Of a DNA stretch of 64,000 nucleotides, positions 25,281-38,869 are shown piece by piece. The position numbers and the translations under genes are program-made. The notes under the pieces were generated by a model. The model made no database searches, was not told the origin of the DNA, and saw nothing but the letters and a program-made list of their open reading frames with translations. Position 1 is the stretch's first letter; every line of letters starts with the position of its first letter. Source of the DNA: Tyto alba (taxonomy: Eukaryota > Chordata > Aves > Strigiformes > Tytonidae); assembly GCF_018691265.1 (NCBI RefSeq), contig NW_024881296.1, forward strand, positions 458,779 through 522,778, written 5' to 3'.

Positions 25281-28200
25281 AGGCTTTTTCACTGTTAGGT
25301 CTGCTCATTTGGTGTGTCTGAGAAGCCTACGATCTGCAAGCCGTATGCCTGCCAGCCTGCATGGAAGTGTGTAAGCCTGTAGGCAGGTATTTGAAGTCTA
25401 AGAAGAGACGGCATTGATCAGAAACTCCTTGAAAACATGCTTATAGTTTGGGAGGATCATAGATATGTCCTTAAAATTAATGCAGCCTTTTGGAGACTGG
25501 AAGAATTAGCTTAAGAGCTCTGTGAACAGAGTTTCTGATCCCCTCCTGGATCCCTTTCTCTATGGTAGATTTATAAACAGCTCAGCCTTTCTGCTTGCTT
25601 TCTTGATGTAGGTGTGCAGGTACTGACTCTTTTACGAGATGCCTCTGTCATTTCCAATCTGGTATAGCAGCTGTAATCACTTAGCTTTTAACCAGGAGAG
25701 CCTTTTTATTAGCTTCCTCATTTTTATTTAACTCACCTTTTCTCATGATGAATATCACAGGGCTAGGAGGGACCTATCTGCTCCCACCAGATGCTGTAAA
25801 ATATCAACCTGTAGTGATGGTTCTTAGCAGCAGTAGCTTGGCTGGAATGTGATGCTGGAAATGCAAGGAGACTGGAGCTGGTCTGTGCAACCTAGCTGGT
25901 AAAGTGGCAGGCTAGAGAAGACCACAAGGGGTGGAAAATATTCAGGAGTCACAGGGCTGAAAGGTCTTTCCACCAGGGAACCTTCACTTGCAGAACGTGG
26001 AGTGGAATCCATAATTCTTGAATCTCAACGTAACTCTGCTGTCAGCAAATATCTGCGAAGGCCGGTGGCAAAATGTTCATCTTACTCTTTTTAATGACTG
26101 ATCCATGTAAAGGATAGAAATTTACTGCAGCTGTCATTTACTCTGTAAACTCAAATGGCTATGGTTATGGAGTCAGCATGATTACAGAGAATGGAATTAG
26201 GAGTTAAGAAATGCACAGGCAACTTTAATTAACCTCCTTTGTATATATGCATTATGATGCAGTCTTTAATTATGTGATCACATACTGTTTTCCCTGAAGC
26301 AATCGTGTCTCATTTAGCTCTGAGGATTGAGGTGGTGTAGAAGGCTGTTTGTCCAGAGGACCTCCGTCCTTTTGGTTGCAGAAATTGGAAGGTGTATGGC
26401 AAACGAAGCAGGGATTGCAAGGAGAAGAAGGATGAGGTCACGGTTAAGATGCTTGAAAGAATTAGATGTAATGCTGCCTTTGCCTCAGAGTTTCTGATCA
26501 GTGCTGCTAAGTCTTTTGAACCAAACCTCCTCCGAGTGGTCACTAATTGTGTATCCTTCCCTTCCGGATTGCCATTTGAGGTGAAGGTTTGATATACAGA
26601 TGTACTGAGCATCCAAGTCTGTTGGGGAAATCAATTGGAGCTGTGCTTGAGACACATAAAGAGCTGCATAAAGCTTAGTACACTGAAGGGGAAAAAAAAA
26701 AACAAAAACAAAAACAAAAAACCCAACAGGTAATAGGCTTCCTAGAGCGAGCACCCAGTGTTAGAACCTTTTAGCTGGATCTCCATCTCAGGTCTCATCC
26801 GAAGAACAGGGTAATAACATCACCACGGGGTGTTGTGAGAGGGAATGTGATTAATGCCTTTGAGGCACTTCAATACTGTAGTGATGAGCACTGTAGAAAA
26901 GCCCTTGAAGAAATTAATATTTCTGCCTACAGAGCAGGATTTGAATATTGTGGAGTAAAGAATGGCACTGTGTATTGATGGGCCAATATATTGAACAGTG
27001 AAAATAAACCAAAGTGTTGAACGCCAGTCAGTAGAGATTAGATCTGGGCTGAAGATCAGAGGATAGCAAAAGTAAAAGGTGGTGCCATGCCAAGGCTCTA
27101 TTCTGAACGGTAAGAGCAGGATGAAAATGAAGATTGTGCCCACTAGTTTCATTTCTTGCAGCTCTTAAATTGCGTGTCAAATTCTTTTAACTTGTTTTTT
27201 GCAAGGTAGACAGCTTTAGCAGGGAATGCCATATAGCATGGAATTAATTAAAAATAGTGCTCATCTGGCAAAGGATGTGTTTTTTCTTCCTAACACAGGC
27301 CATAGTGCATTCCTGGGGTTATTTGGGTTTTGCATAAGCTAAGGATTCCTCCTTGGATAATTCAGGTGCAGGACTGGGCCACTCGTGGATTTGGCCAAAA
27401 ATTTTGCATTTTTAGGATCTAGCATAGCTCTTGGGATGCAGGAGTTGAATAGTGACGAAATCGCTCTGTCTTTTGCCTCTTGTGAAATAAGAAAATAGTA
27501 ATTCTTTCTTCATAGCAGCATTCAAGGATGAATATACTAAAAATTGTGAGGGACTCCATTCAGACAATAAGTATTCAAAACCAGATTAATATAAACTGAA
27601 GGGGTGTTTTCAGAGAGGAATCCTGACACTGCTGCTGTGCTTAAATGCAACCGTTGCTAGCCTGATTTCTGTGCAGAGAAAGATTTGGTTTTACTTATCT
27701 CTGCTACCATTATTTCATACTTATTCAAGTTAAGTGACAGCTATAGCTGTCTAAATATTTTAAAAGGAAAAAAAAAAATAAAAGTTTGAAAGAGCAGTGG
27801 GGACTGTATACAGCTTTTGTAGTAGAATTTGCAGATAGAAAGTACTTCACCAAAAAGCTGTTGCCTCCAAACATGCAAACACTGTCTGTGTACAGAGGGC
27901 AGCAGTAACGGGCTATGCCACGAGATTGTTTCTTTCTGCTCAGAATATTGCTTTTTATTACTCCCTTGCTCAAAGGACTTGTTGCAGCTGTATCTAATTC
28001 ATATTTAATAAGCTCTTTCTACTTCAGGTGTCAATCTGTTTTGCCCATTACTTTTCGTTTTCATAAATATTGGAGTGCAAAATAGTAACTTTTTTTGCAT
28101 CCACAGTGGTCTAGAGGAAATAGAAGTCTTTTTAGGAAAGCTTCAGAAAGTAACAAAATCTGAAAGGAGATGAGCTTGTACACTCTTACTTTAATTTTGA

Positions 28201-28534
28201 TTGCATACATTTTGCACAGATAGGAGGTATGCCAGCTGCAGTAAAATAAAAATGAGGTATTATTTTAAATGCTCAGAAAAAAGCTGTAATAAATGGTCCC
28301 ATTTATTAATCATGTCCTGCAATAATCTGCTGCTCCTCTGAGCTAACAAGCTCCTAACTGTCCTGCTCTAATAGGCAACCAAAAAGTAAACTCTAGTCAG
28401 CATGACCAGAAATGGTACAGAATGCAAATTTGCAGTAGACAACAAAACTAGGATATTTTAATTTGATTGAAAGATGTCTTAAACTCAAATTAGCATTGCA
28501 GGTATTCTTTCCTCCAAATATTTTAGCAGGTTCT

Positions 28535-28567
28535 TGAATAAAGCTATCTTCTGGATAGCTTTATTCA
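28535..28567. repeat. Perfect hairpin, 14-bp stem and 5-base loop
   Basis: The left arm tgaataaagctatc (28535-28548) and right arm gatagctttattca (28554-28567) are exact reverse complements around ttctg. The stem is too short for a microRNA precursor unless it extends with mismatches, which I did not see. It may be a remnant of a DNA-transposon end or chance. Confidence 0.85.
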
Positions 28568-31500
28568 GTAATTTTTATTTTTACATGAAACCAGAGTCCC
28601 TACTTCTGTTGCATTGGGAAAGGCATCTAGCTTACCAGTGGATTTGTTTTTGTAGTTGAAAAATAAATGTCGGTTATTGAGGTGATAATATTAATTCATT
28701 TAAGGAAACACTCCCAAGTTTTTCCCATCTTGTTTTTCTTAAAAAACAAAGAGAGAAAAACCGATCTTTATTAATTAAGCATCTAACATTAATTTACTGA
28801 GGTGTAGGACTTTGCAGATGGCAACCTTGGTCTTTTGATATTAATTGGAAAATATTGATTGAAAAAGGACTAGTCTGTCATGCTGATAATTGTGACCAGA
28901 TTTAGATATGATCACTAGATCTTCCTGAGATTACACAGAAGCAGTTACCATCTAATTGGTAAAAAGATTGAACATTATTTTGGTAATCCCTGAGCTTTGG
29001 TAACTTATTCCCTGTTGTTCATTTATGTGTCTTGTCTGTATGCCACTATAAAGTGGTTAAATATGGTTTAAGCTGATAAGACTATGCTGTATAGTATTTA
29101 CATTTCATGAGCATTCCAAATTTTATAGTTGTTTTAACAATATACTTTTCTTTAAATGAAGGTTAGACCTGCTGACTGAACACTTCAAAACCACAACTGA
29201 ACTGATACTTACTTCTTTATAACAACATGCTAAGGTTGAGATAGCCTGATCTCATTTCCTTGGTGGCAAGAACAAACAAGTTGATTTATTTAACATTACT
29301 CAATACATGAAAAAATAGAAATAATCTGTAACTTTCCAAGAAGGCCCTACATCTTTTGACTTCTTATTTGATCTGTTTAAGCACTTTCTTACAGTGAAGT
29401 TGTGATGTTTCACAGTATAAAAATACTGCTGTAGACAACTCCCTGACGTAGCTGGGAAAATAGATCAATTAGTGGGAGTACACTAATTTCTAAGAAGAAT
29501 TAGTATGCACTGTCATTTTTATACCAGGAGGGATTTCATGAATGAAGTGTAACCTTTGATAATGCAAGACAAATGTTACGCAGTTTGAGTTTTAGCTATA
29601 AATGCTTGAGATTCTCAGCTGAATTTTATTGCGGTAGTTTCCATAAGCTGTATTATTTACACCACCTAAGCATTCGGCCTGAATATATAAATGCACAGTT
29701 ATTTATTATGTGGGTGTAAATCCAAGGTGCTGTGTAGTCTGCAGCCGTAACATTAACTTGCACGCTCACAGAAAATAAGCTGTTTATTAACTGAATTTTA
29801 AGATCGTCTGAACAGCGTTGGTTCAAAAACTGAAGTGACTCCTGTCCATTTATAAATATGAGAAAAAAAAAAAGGTCTCGGTGATTCAGAGCTCTCCCTT
29901 TGTGTGTGAAGCAAGACCTGGGTTTCTCAGTATCTGGAATGCTCTTTTTCTACCGCTGCGAATAACTGTGGATGTTTTCTGTGTGGATGCTCAGTACTCG
30001 CTGTTGTGAATCCCAGGATGACATCGCCGTTACTTAGAGCTGTATTTTGCATTGCCTATTCTGTTATTGCTCAGCATGCACAAGGGTAGAGTTAAAATCT
30101 TTATTCATTTCATTTAAAAATGTTTCTTTTGTTCTCCTTATCATGTTCTGGCTTTCCCAAGGATATATGCCTTGAACGAAAAGTCACATGTGCATTACTA
30201 ATTGTGTGCCATTGTATTTACAGTTCCTAGCGGTGGCACTGTGAAGCTACTAATTCTTTTGCTTCACTTGATGTAAAATAATCTGAGTGTCTTTGATAGC
30301 AGTGAAACAGTATTAATTGTTTTGTACATTTCTTGGTCACTCTTCTTAGGTGGTCTTCATAATCTATTAGAACTTTCAGCCAGATTTTTGTAATGTCATG
30401 CCTCCAGCGGTGATTAAATTGGTAATTAATGAACAGTCCTTGGCAACATAACCCACATCCCGTTAATTTTCCCTTTTGAGTTTTTAGAAGTTGTCGTCTC
30501 TGTCAGAAAGCATTGCGCCACCTTGCTACGGCCCCTTGGCATGAAACCACAACGGCTTGATTTTTTGCAGCCATTAGTAGATCAGAGCAGTAATTTCACA
30601 GTATTTTGGTCAGGGTAATTATAGTACCAAGTACCGAGTAGAGTTGGGAATTCACACAAGAAGTCCAGAAATACCAGGTGAGCTTCCTTGTGCTCACTGG
30701 GACGTTATGATTAGTTTAATTGGACTTTGTTTGATTTCAGCCGCAGAGACTCTTTGTGCCACGGCACTGCAGCCACTTTCCACTTTAGTGTTTCTGACCT
30801 GCATTGACAGGAACTGGTGCAAAAATGAACTCTTTGAAGTGGGACTCTTTGGAGTGGGCAACTAAAACCGGGGGAAAGTGATGGGGAAATAGTTTACTGT
30901 AGCAAAGCACAAAACTGGGCCGAATACCCTGCGTTTTGTGGGGTGATGTGATTCAAGATCTGATCTGTTCTGGCTGAAAATACAAAATATTTGCGCTACG
31001 TTCGTGCAAATGTCCAGTAAATTACTGCATTTAAAAATGCAATCTTTTTTTAATCGCTGGCTTTTATATAGCACCTGCTGTTCTACCTTCCTTTGAAGAT
31101 ACAGTCATTTCTCCCACCAGAAATAGTGCGAATCATCTCTTTAGTCCTGCAAACAAATCTGGGCAAATGCATTAATGAGACTGCAGCTGCACTTAGTAGT
31201 TCACATGTCACAAAATAGTAGGTAAAGGCATTCATACTTGAGTGACTGACTATAGGTGTAGCGGCCTTCGGCAGTACATTGTGCACATTAAAGTTGAAAT
31301 AGTCACTTGCCTGTTGGCTTCTGAATGAAAGGACTGTCACTGGTCACTTCTCCTGAAGCCTTAATGAAACCAAATAGTTTGCTACGAGTTTGGGCCTAAC
31401 CATTGGGGTGTTTCATGCAGTCTTGTCAGTTGATGTTCATGAATTGACTTGAACGGAGATCAAAGTGTTTCTCAAAATGGAGAAGCGGGGAGAGAGACAG

Positions 31501-31606
31501 CTCCTTCAATTGCACCACAAGAGCTAATCAAGCCATCAGTTCTTTATGCACTCTGCATGCCTTTAGAATTTAATACCCAATGGTTTGTCAGGACAAATTG
31601 ACATTC

Positions 31607-31629
31607 GGGGGCTGGGGTGGGGGGGGGGA
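31607..31629 (+). repeat. G-rich tract with G-quadruplex potential
   Basis: Three G runs of four or more with short spacers (gggggctgggg followed by tgggggggggg) on the sense strand of the intron, enough guanines for a four-tract G-quadruplex. A second pure G16 run lies 220 bases downstream. Confidence 0.7.
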
Positions 31630-31846
31630 GTTATCCCTCTTCAGCCGCTGCAAATAAAATACACTTTTTTGGAGGCTTGTTTTGAAAAATTTTATAATTT
31701 AATATAAAGCTGCAATGTTGATTAAATATTTGGGGTTGGGGGGAAAAAAAAAGTTAAGGTAAAGGTTTCCAAGGGCATTATATGCCTTAGCGCTGATTAA
31801 AGATCCAGATTTAAAGTGAAAGAGAAACTAAACTCAGTGTGATTTT

Positions 31847-31862
31847 GGGGGGGGGGGGGGGG
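31847..31862 (+). repeat. G homopolymer, 16 bases
   Basis: Sixteen consecutive G on the sense strand within the intron. Unusually long for a G run and able to form quadruplex structure in the pre-mRNA. Confidence 0.9.
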
Positions 31863-34800
31863 TTGTTTCTTTGATTGCTAATGAACTTTTTTGCTGAAAC
31901 ATTTTAAATTGGATTCAGAAGATAGTTTTTTGAGTGTCAGTTAAAACAAAGTCATGTGAAAATGCCTGCCTCTCTCCCTTCTTCCCTCTCTCTCTTTTTA
32001 ATTGATATGATTTAGGCAGAGGAAAATGGTAAGGAGGATTTTTCTATTGCAGAAGCAATTTTTAAGGGATTTAGTCTTATTTAGCCTGAAGGTCTTCACA
32101 CTAATGAGAGCACTTAAGTTACGTCCAGGCGTTGATTAGACAGCTCATCTATCAACTGGAGCATGAGAATTTGTATTTTAGGTACCTTTTATACATTATA
32201 AACCTATATGCTTTTTTTATTACTTTAGACTTTATTTTCCACAGATTTTTAATTACCTTCTTTCACATCCAAGGTGGCTGTAATGCAGCTGACAGAGCAC
32301 AAACAGTAACAGGGAAATACTCTACATTTGATGAGAAATAACATTGAAACTGTATCTGTAGAAATTGTCATGTCGAATGCAAATTGCTACCTGCCCAGAT
32401 ACATTCCTTAAACTGCCACAAGCCCCCTTGAAATCTAAATACATTTATTCAGGGAACACGGAATTATATATATTTAAAAATGCCCGACCACCACCACCTG
32501 CAAAAATTTTGAACGCTTGCTCTACCTGTAGATTTTTTTGCCGTGTTTACAATATGGTCGTGTCTTAATTATTTTCTGAACCATTCTGAAAAGTGTAGCT
32601 TTTGTAACTTTTTGACATTTCAGATTTAAAAAAAAAAAAAAAAAATTAAAACGTTGCCACCAGCTTGCACTATGAGCAGCCTGTAATAACAGTTAAAAAA
32701 GCTTTCTGAACTATTTGACAAGATTTCTTAGTGCTGAGGCCATATGCTGTAGCCTTTAAGCTATTTCTTCCTATCAGTTTCATTATCACCTGCCTCTGAG
32801 TCTCCAATATCATCAGTAAGCACATGCAGAATCATAATTATGCCATGTACAAGTTCTTTGATAACATGTACAGTTTTCTTCTTAATTCTTTATCAAATGC
32901 ATTGATCGTGGCATGTGTGCATTGATCCAGGTCCACCATCTGGCTGTGTGTGATAAGCACAGTGGCATCTTTGCATTTCCACTGTCATTCATTGCGCTAC
33001 AATTTGGCTGCAGGGGAGTAGTGGCTGGGATTAGCCCTGTTCTGCTACTTACTTGCATTTTAAGTTGACACCTCTACAGCGGCTCAGACCACATTACAAA
33101 CTGAAACACATACGCACGACTTAGTGATGTGACACTCCTCAATAAGCTTACTCCACTAGCTACTCAACAATCTGTAATTGGATTTGTAGGAATAACAGCA
33201 AAAGATTTCCTAAGAATTGCTGGGGACAGAAGGTGAAGTTTTCTCATTATTGGCAAAAGGCTAGGTATAGATCCTAGGCGATTGGTATTTTCCATTAAAA
33301 AAAGCTGCCAGCAGTTTGCAGGACATTTTAAAAAAAAAAAAAAAAAAAGCAGAATAGGATCCAGGGAGGCGTAGGATTTGCACTTGTTCTTTCCATTCTC
33401 ATCACACACAAGCAGACTGGGATCCTGCCACCCTCCCCCCAAAATTAAGAGAAGGGAGGCGGGGGGGGGGGAACCAACTTTCGGAGGCACCCTGCAGCCC
33501 GCTCTGCTTTGTTCGCTGGGAGTGAACCGGGAGCATTCCTCAGGAGGGCACGTCCTCTTCCCTCGGCGCGGGGTTGCCCGCCTGAGAAGGAAGCTTCCCA
33601 GGATGGCAGTCTGAAAGATGCTGCTCTCCAGCTTACGCATCCAAAGACTTGCCAAAAGTCTTTGTTTCATAATGCCACTTTTTTTTTTTTTTTTTTTTAA
33701 ATTATAAAGTCAAGTTTACACAAGACAAAATCCCTTAAGTGGAGCTCGGCAAATGTTGACTCCTACAATGAGTAAGCAACTTCTTTAACTTCTGAATGTA
33801 ACTCAGCTGTGCAAAAGCAGAGAAAATACTGTCCTTAGACCTATTGATCTGAGATCGGACGCGATGCCCTGTCCGGATGATGGCACTATTTCAGAGTATT
33901 TCTCAGCCTGCACGCCTGAGACCTCATTTGTGGGTAATGCCAATAGCACTGACAATCGTGGTGACGGGCGTCACAAGCTTCTGGATCCTGACGCCTTAGG
34001 TGATTGTTGTCCTTAATTATATACTTCCCAGATGAGGGAGAGCACAAACTTGCCTAAGCAGAGAAAATTCCAGGGAAGATGTTAGTGGAGGGCTTTGTAG
34101 CTGCTTTTGGTTCAGATCGACTTTCTCGATGATCTTTCTTGGGAGCCCTGCCGGTAGGCAAGGCTGCCCTCACATTGTTTGCTGGGAGGGTGCCTTGCTC
34201 TCCCAGGCAAGCGAGAAGAGAAGAAAAACAGAACGTGTATTTGGAATTAGATATTTCAGCCTGCCCTTAAAACTTGCTGTACAGCCAAGTGCAGTGTGAA
34301 ATAGAAATGCTTGCCTTGATCGTCACGTAGATGTGCAGCTCCTAAGGGGTTAAACGGGTTAAATCTTATTTATCTGAATAGAACTGCAGGGTTGTTTTGC
34401 AGAACGCTCTAGCACAAATACCTATGGTTCACTTTGACGTTACAATTTTTTTGTTGGTTTCTTTACTTTAAATACTTGAACTGTTAGACCTTTTACTTTT
34501 TTCTCTGAGAAAGATGTATTTGTACCAGATTAGAAAAGCTAAACTGTTTCTTTACATTGAATAATCAGCCTGTCATGACAAATCTATCTCCTTCTGCATG
34601 AGTAGGTGCCAGTTTGACTAGCTTCTTTTAGGCTCACACTGGGTTTTAAGCTGGATCCATGTGCATGACTGGCAGTGCATTTGTTGGGCCAGATCTAAGG
34701 AGCCAGAGAGCGTTCAGCTCCTTTTTGCCTACAAAAGAGCAGCCAGACAACCAGCAAGAGGCCTTGGATGTAGCACAAGGTGATACTTACTTAGTCAGCC

Positions 34801-35898
34801 ATTCTTTTTTTTCAAATATATATATTTTTTTTTTCATTCAGTAAACTAAGAGTTTCTCAATTTCACAATGACACGAGGGATTAAATTATCAATGGATTGT
34901 TTTTTCTACAGCCAGCATACTTCACACCAGAAACACTGTACCAGGTGAATTGTAGATTTTTCCAGAACAACATAGATTTTATATATATATTTATATTAAA
35001 AAAAAAAAAATTAAAAGTGCTGACTAACATTTCTTTAAAAATACCTTCTAGGTTTAAGGAGTTGTTTTCCATTTTCCAGCTGCATAACCCCATCTTATTG
35101 TGAATTTTGGGGGCTTTTTCTTCCTTAAAAGGGACAGCTTTGTTAAGATACTGTTTGTGATTCTTCCAGTTTTAGACTTTGGGCTACTTCTGGTTTCATT
35201 CTGTCGTCTTACTAGTCCATCAGTGCCTTAGACTGTAAACCAGTAGCTGCTTCTTTACGACAAGTGATTTGATATTTTAGTGATACAGAGTCATGAAAAA
35301 AAAATATTTTCAAGCTACATATAGTTTCCTGGTACCAAGGTAGCTGATGCAGAGATGAGGCAGAGGCAGAAAATATCTAAGATGTCTATGTGTGTCTTTG
35401 CTGACCACTTCCTACAATCTGACTAGCCACAGAAATCCAAAGCCAAAGCACTTTTGTTTATGTCATGTGTCCCCTGCCTGGCAATTCATATTTTGCTGCT
35501 ACCTGTGTATTTTGAGCTGTTCTGAAACGATAGTAGAGACCAAACATAAATATGGTCCCCAGGGTGATCAAAGATTTAATCTGACCAGATGGGACAAACT
35601 TGAGAAAGATTTTGACTTTCCACTCTGTTTTGCAACAAGAAAGGCTGATTTTTTTTCCCCCCTCCTTTCTTTGTTAGAAAAGGCAGAGATCAGGCCATCC
35701 CCAGAGAAATGAGCAGGTGTGGCCATTTACAAGCATGTCTGGTTATATTATAAACCAACATAAGAAAAGTTTGAAATGGTTTGAAAAGATCTGCTAAACA
35801 GTTTTAATGTTTCATCCCAAATCCTATTTACTCAAACAAGAGCCGATCAAGGTCACAGTAAAACTCAGCCAGCTCAAACCTTTAAAGCTCGTGTAATT

Positions 35899-35920
35899 TT
35901 AGTTAGTTAGTTAGTTAGTT
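35899..35920. repeat. (TTAG)n microsatellite
   Basis: Five TTAG units followed by TT, within the large intron. Confidence 0.9.
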
Positions 35921-37544
35921 ATTTTTATTCTGTCTTCTCTACTAACTGAATAGGTACATTTTGGTAATCCTTGCCTCTGGACAACCACAGAAGTCTTTTT
36001 CTTTCTGAATGGCTAATAACAGAGCTGTTCTTGCTGTCTAATGATGAAAGAGGTGGCAGTCAAGTTCTTTCTCTTAGATGTACTGTGCAGTCGGGTCAGA
36101 CCACGGACAATTTTGAAACCTAGAGCTACAGGAATCACTCCCCCTCATAGATACAATTCCGGTTTAATTTTGTTGCTGTGGAGTATCTAATTTACCACTT
36201 CCCCCCTTCCCCCCCCCAGTCTGTGGACACGGTAAAGAATTTTCTTTTTAAACATCAAATAAATGCAGCTCACAGGATTATATTTTTTTATAGGAAGAGG
36301 GTAATACATTATCAGACTTCTGGTGTAAACTTGGTTTGGATCCTCCCAAAATTCTGCCAACGGATGACTGAAAATCCCTGGCAGAGGTGTTTGGGGTTTT
36401 TTTTGAAAATGCGAGAAGATTGCAGAATTTGTAGTGATTTAAGGAGATGGGTTTTATGGGGGTGGATGGGTTGGGTTTGGGTTTTTTTGGGTTGTTTGGT
36501 TTTTTTTTTCCCCCTGCAGGACTCCACCACTCTCAATATTTTACCGAGTTGGTCAGCTCTCAGCTTCTGCCACCACCGAGTGACATCGCTGGACGGGTAA
36601 TGATCTCACAAACTGCTCCGCCCGCCCGTGTTTCACGTTCGAATTCACCTTCCCAAATCCACAGCATCATTTTTGGCCAAAGTAACGTCAGTCATTGCCA
36701 TCTGCGGCGAGTACAAAAAGGACCCCCTAATGGCAGCCATTTTTATTTGTTTCTTAAGATCCAAAGGCTGCTGAAAGAACAATTGGATAAAGTTGAGGAT
36801 TGGAGAAGCTTGATTTTCTTGTTCCAGTGAAATGAAACTCCCGTCCTTTTTTTCTTCCCCTTCCCCTTAAAAGCCGGAGTCTGCTAGGGGGTTGTAGCTG
36901 TGTCAAAGCCGTTGGGATGCCACTGCTGATCACTTTAATTACTAGGACTAAGGAGGATAAAATTAAAAGTAGCACCATTGAAGCAGTGGAAGAAAGCTTG
37001 CCGAGATGTCGGTGAACTGTGAAATATAAAAATTGCATACCAATACATTTTTATAGGAGGGAAACAAGGAATTACATTACTTATTCTTGAAGAGTTTGTC
37101 CTTAAATGGTGAAGTTTTCCTCACTGTGCATCCGCGTGGCAGATCTTTAGACCATTACAGAGTAGTTGGGGGAAAATAACAGAGCAAACTTTAATGTCTC
37201 TTTGGCATGTCAGAGGGTGAAAGATTTTACAGAGTTTTCTTTTAAACTGTACAGGAAGAAAATCGCTGTGTGTGTGTTTGCATGCTCCTTTCTTGGTGCA
37301 GAGTTTCTCTTCGTGTCTCTTTTTTTTTTTTTTGAATATCCATATTCACGCCTCCGTACCTCTCCTGAGCGCTTTCCTTTCCAAAATACAGGGGATTGAT
37401 ATGCTGCTTCATAATTGTTCTGCACCTCAAAACTGAATCTACCTACTTTTTCTGCTCTCGGTCGCATTGCTCCTTCCACCAGTGTTTCCTCTGCCAAGCT
37501 CAGTAACTGAGGGTTCAAATACCTGAATTGAATTTAAGCAAGTA

Positions 37545-37690
37545 CTAGGCTGGTTTTTCTCTTATCCGCTGGTGATGATTGGCTTAATCAGCACAAACAC
37601 AAACCACAATAATCTGTGTTTGCTTGGAGATCCCGGGATGTTAATGACTATGCTAATAATTCAGGATACAAGTTCTCTTTCAGGAGGAGG
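37545..37690. promoter_or_regulatory. Candidate conserved non-coding element 1
   Basis: Repeat-free stretch with closely packed words: taatcag and taatctg (bicoid/OTX-like TAATC cores), aaccaca (RUNX-like), acaaacaca (forkhead-like) and taataattc. EHBP1 lies beside the homeobox gene OTX1 in human, and neighbouring introns of such genes often house enhancers. This is an inference from composition only; conservation could not be tested. Confidence 0.3.
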
Positions 37691-38050
37691 GGAGAAAAGG
37701 AGCGGGGTGGGGGGTGTGTGTGTGTGTAAATCAGCCTGCTCAGTTTAGGGCACATTTGTCACAAACACGTAACTGGCCTTATTTTAAACTACGTAGGCTA
37801 TAGTAGATTAAATTGTTTGATGTTAAACCACATGGGAATCTTTTGCACATTCCTTCTTAAAAGTAATTTAAATGAAACCCACAAGTTCCTATATCCCAGG
37901 AATTACAAATAGCAGAGATTTGAACAGTTTTATTTCATGTAAAATTCAGTGTAATTTATGTTCCCGAATACTGTGGGTTGGAATAAAATCGGTTGCTCTA
38001 TCAGTTGGCTGGCTATAAATTAAATTAAATTGATCTATTACAGTGCATAG

Positions 38051-38589
38051 TGACGTGCGGAAAACAGACTCCACAATCTGGTAGATTGTAAAGTAGGTAT
38101 GTTTATTCAGCGCTGGGCACACAGGGGATCACTCCTCCAAATATGTGCTACCATGTGGCACCATTGCCTTAGATTTATAGAGCAAATGATTACATATTCA
38201 TAATATTTCGCAATACATATGCATCACCTATCCCCGCTTCGTATTAAAATTAGCATTTCCATGATCTCCTCCCAGTTGAGTCTGCGCAGTCTCTGTCACC
38301 CCCCTGGACCCGCAGAGCAGGTTTGTGCCGTTGTGGGGTAATCTTCGCTTACTCAGGGGTGGAGGAGGCTTTTTACTTAAACAGGAGATAGTGGTCCATC
38401 AACAGAAACATCTTCACTTACTCAGGGGTGGAGGAGGCTTTTTACTTGAACAGGAGATAGTGGTCGAGCAACACAAACACCTCATACAAGCTAGGCAAAC
38501 TCTTATCTCGACTATTTCCCTCCTCATCCCCTTCTTGCTATTCCCACATTAACACTTACATCCCCTGTTCCTATCTAGGCCCTGTATCA
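38051..38589 (-). mobile_element. Solo LTR of an endogenous retrovirus, 539 bp, 4-bp target duplication
   Basis: Read on the minus strand, the element starts tgatacaggg and ends gcacgtca, with atag on both sides on the + strand (38047-38050 and 38590-38593). The LTR signals come in the right order on the minus strand: a TATA-like ctataaat (38173-38180), then aataaa (38102-38107), then about 50 bases of U5. The second half contains a 69-base tandem duplication. No internal retroviral sequence adjoins it, so it is a solo LTR. A 4-bp duplication fits an ERV1/gamma-type integrase, though such a short match is weaker proof than the 5-bp duplication of the element at 16693. It sits 1.7 kb before exon E, opposite in orientation to EHBP1. 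Confidence 0.75.
38341..38478. repeat. Two 69-base tandem units inside the LTR
   Basis: The unit atcttcgcttactcagg... at 38341-38409 is repeated at 38410-38478 with a few substitutions, including g/a in the seventh position. It falls in the U3 part of the minus-strand LTR, where enhancer duplications are common in retroviruses. Confidence 0.9.
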
Positions 38590-38869
38590 ATAGGAGCAGG
38601 AGGGAAGCTTTCCAGTTGTCTTTCTAATGTATACTTTACCAAATAAATTTTTGATAGAACTGTTGCTCTGTGCTGTCTGGGAAGTTAAAGGGTGAGAAAG
38701 CAAACAAAGCCAGTGTGCCATCCCGCTGCCTTGCAGGGCCCAGGCAGAATTGTCTTTCCAGGGGAAGGACATTAGGAGAAAAGTAAATCAAGGCAATCTG
38801 ATAGGGGAATCAGGGTTCTGTCACTCAGAGACGAGATATTGTGCTGTGTCCATATACTTTGTTTACTGT

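Noticed and set aside
25750..25810. Faint resemblance to the 3' part of a CR1 retroposon (agggctaggagggacc)
   Set aside because: Too short and too diverged to support. No CR1 terminal octamer repeats nearby.
36178..36600. 140-codon + strand open frame
   Set aside because: It is low-complexity, Trp/Phe-rich translation of T- and G-rich DNA with no recognisable domain.
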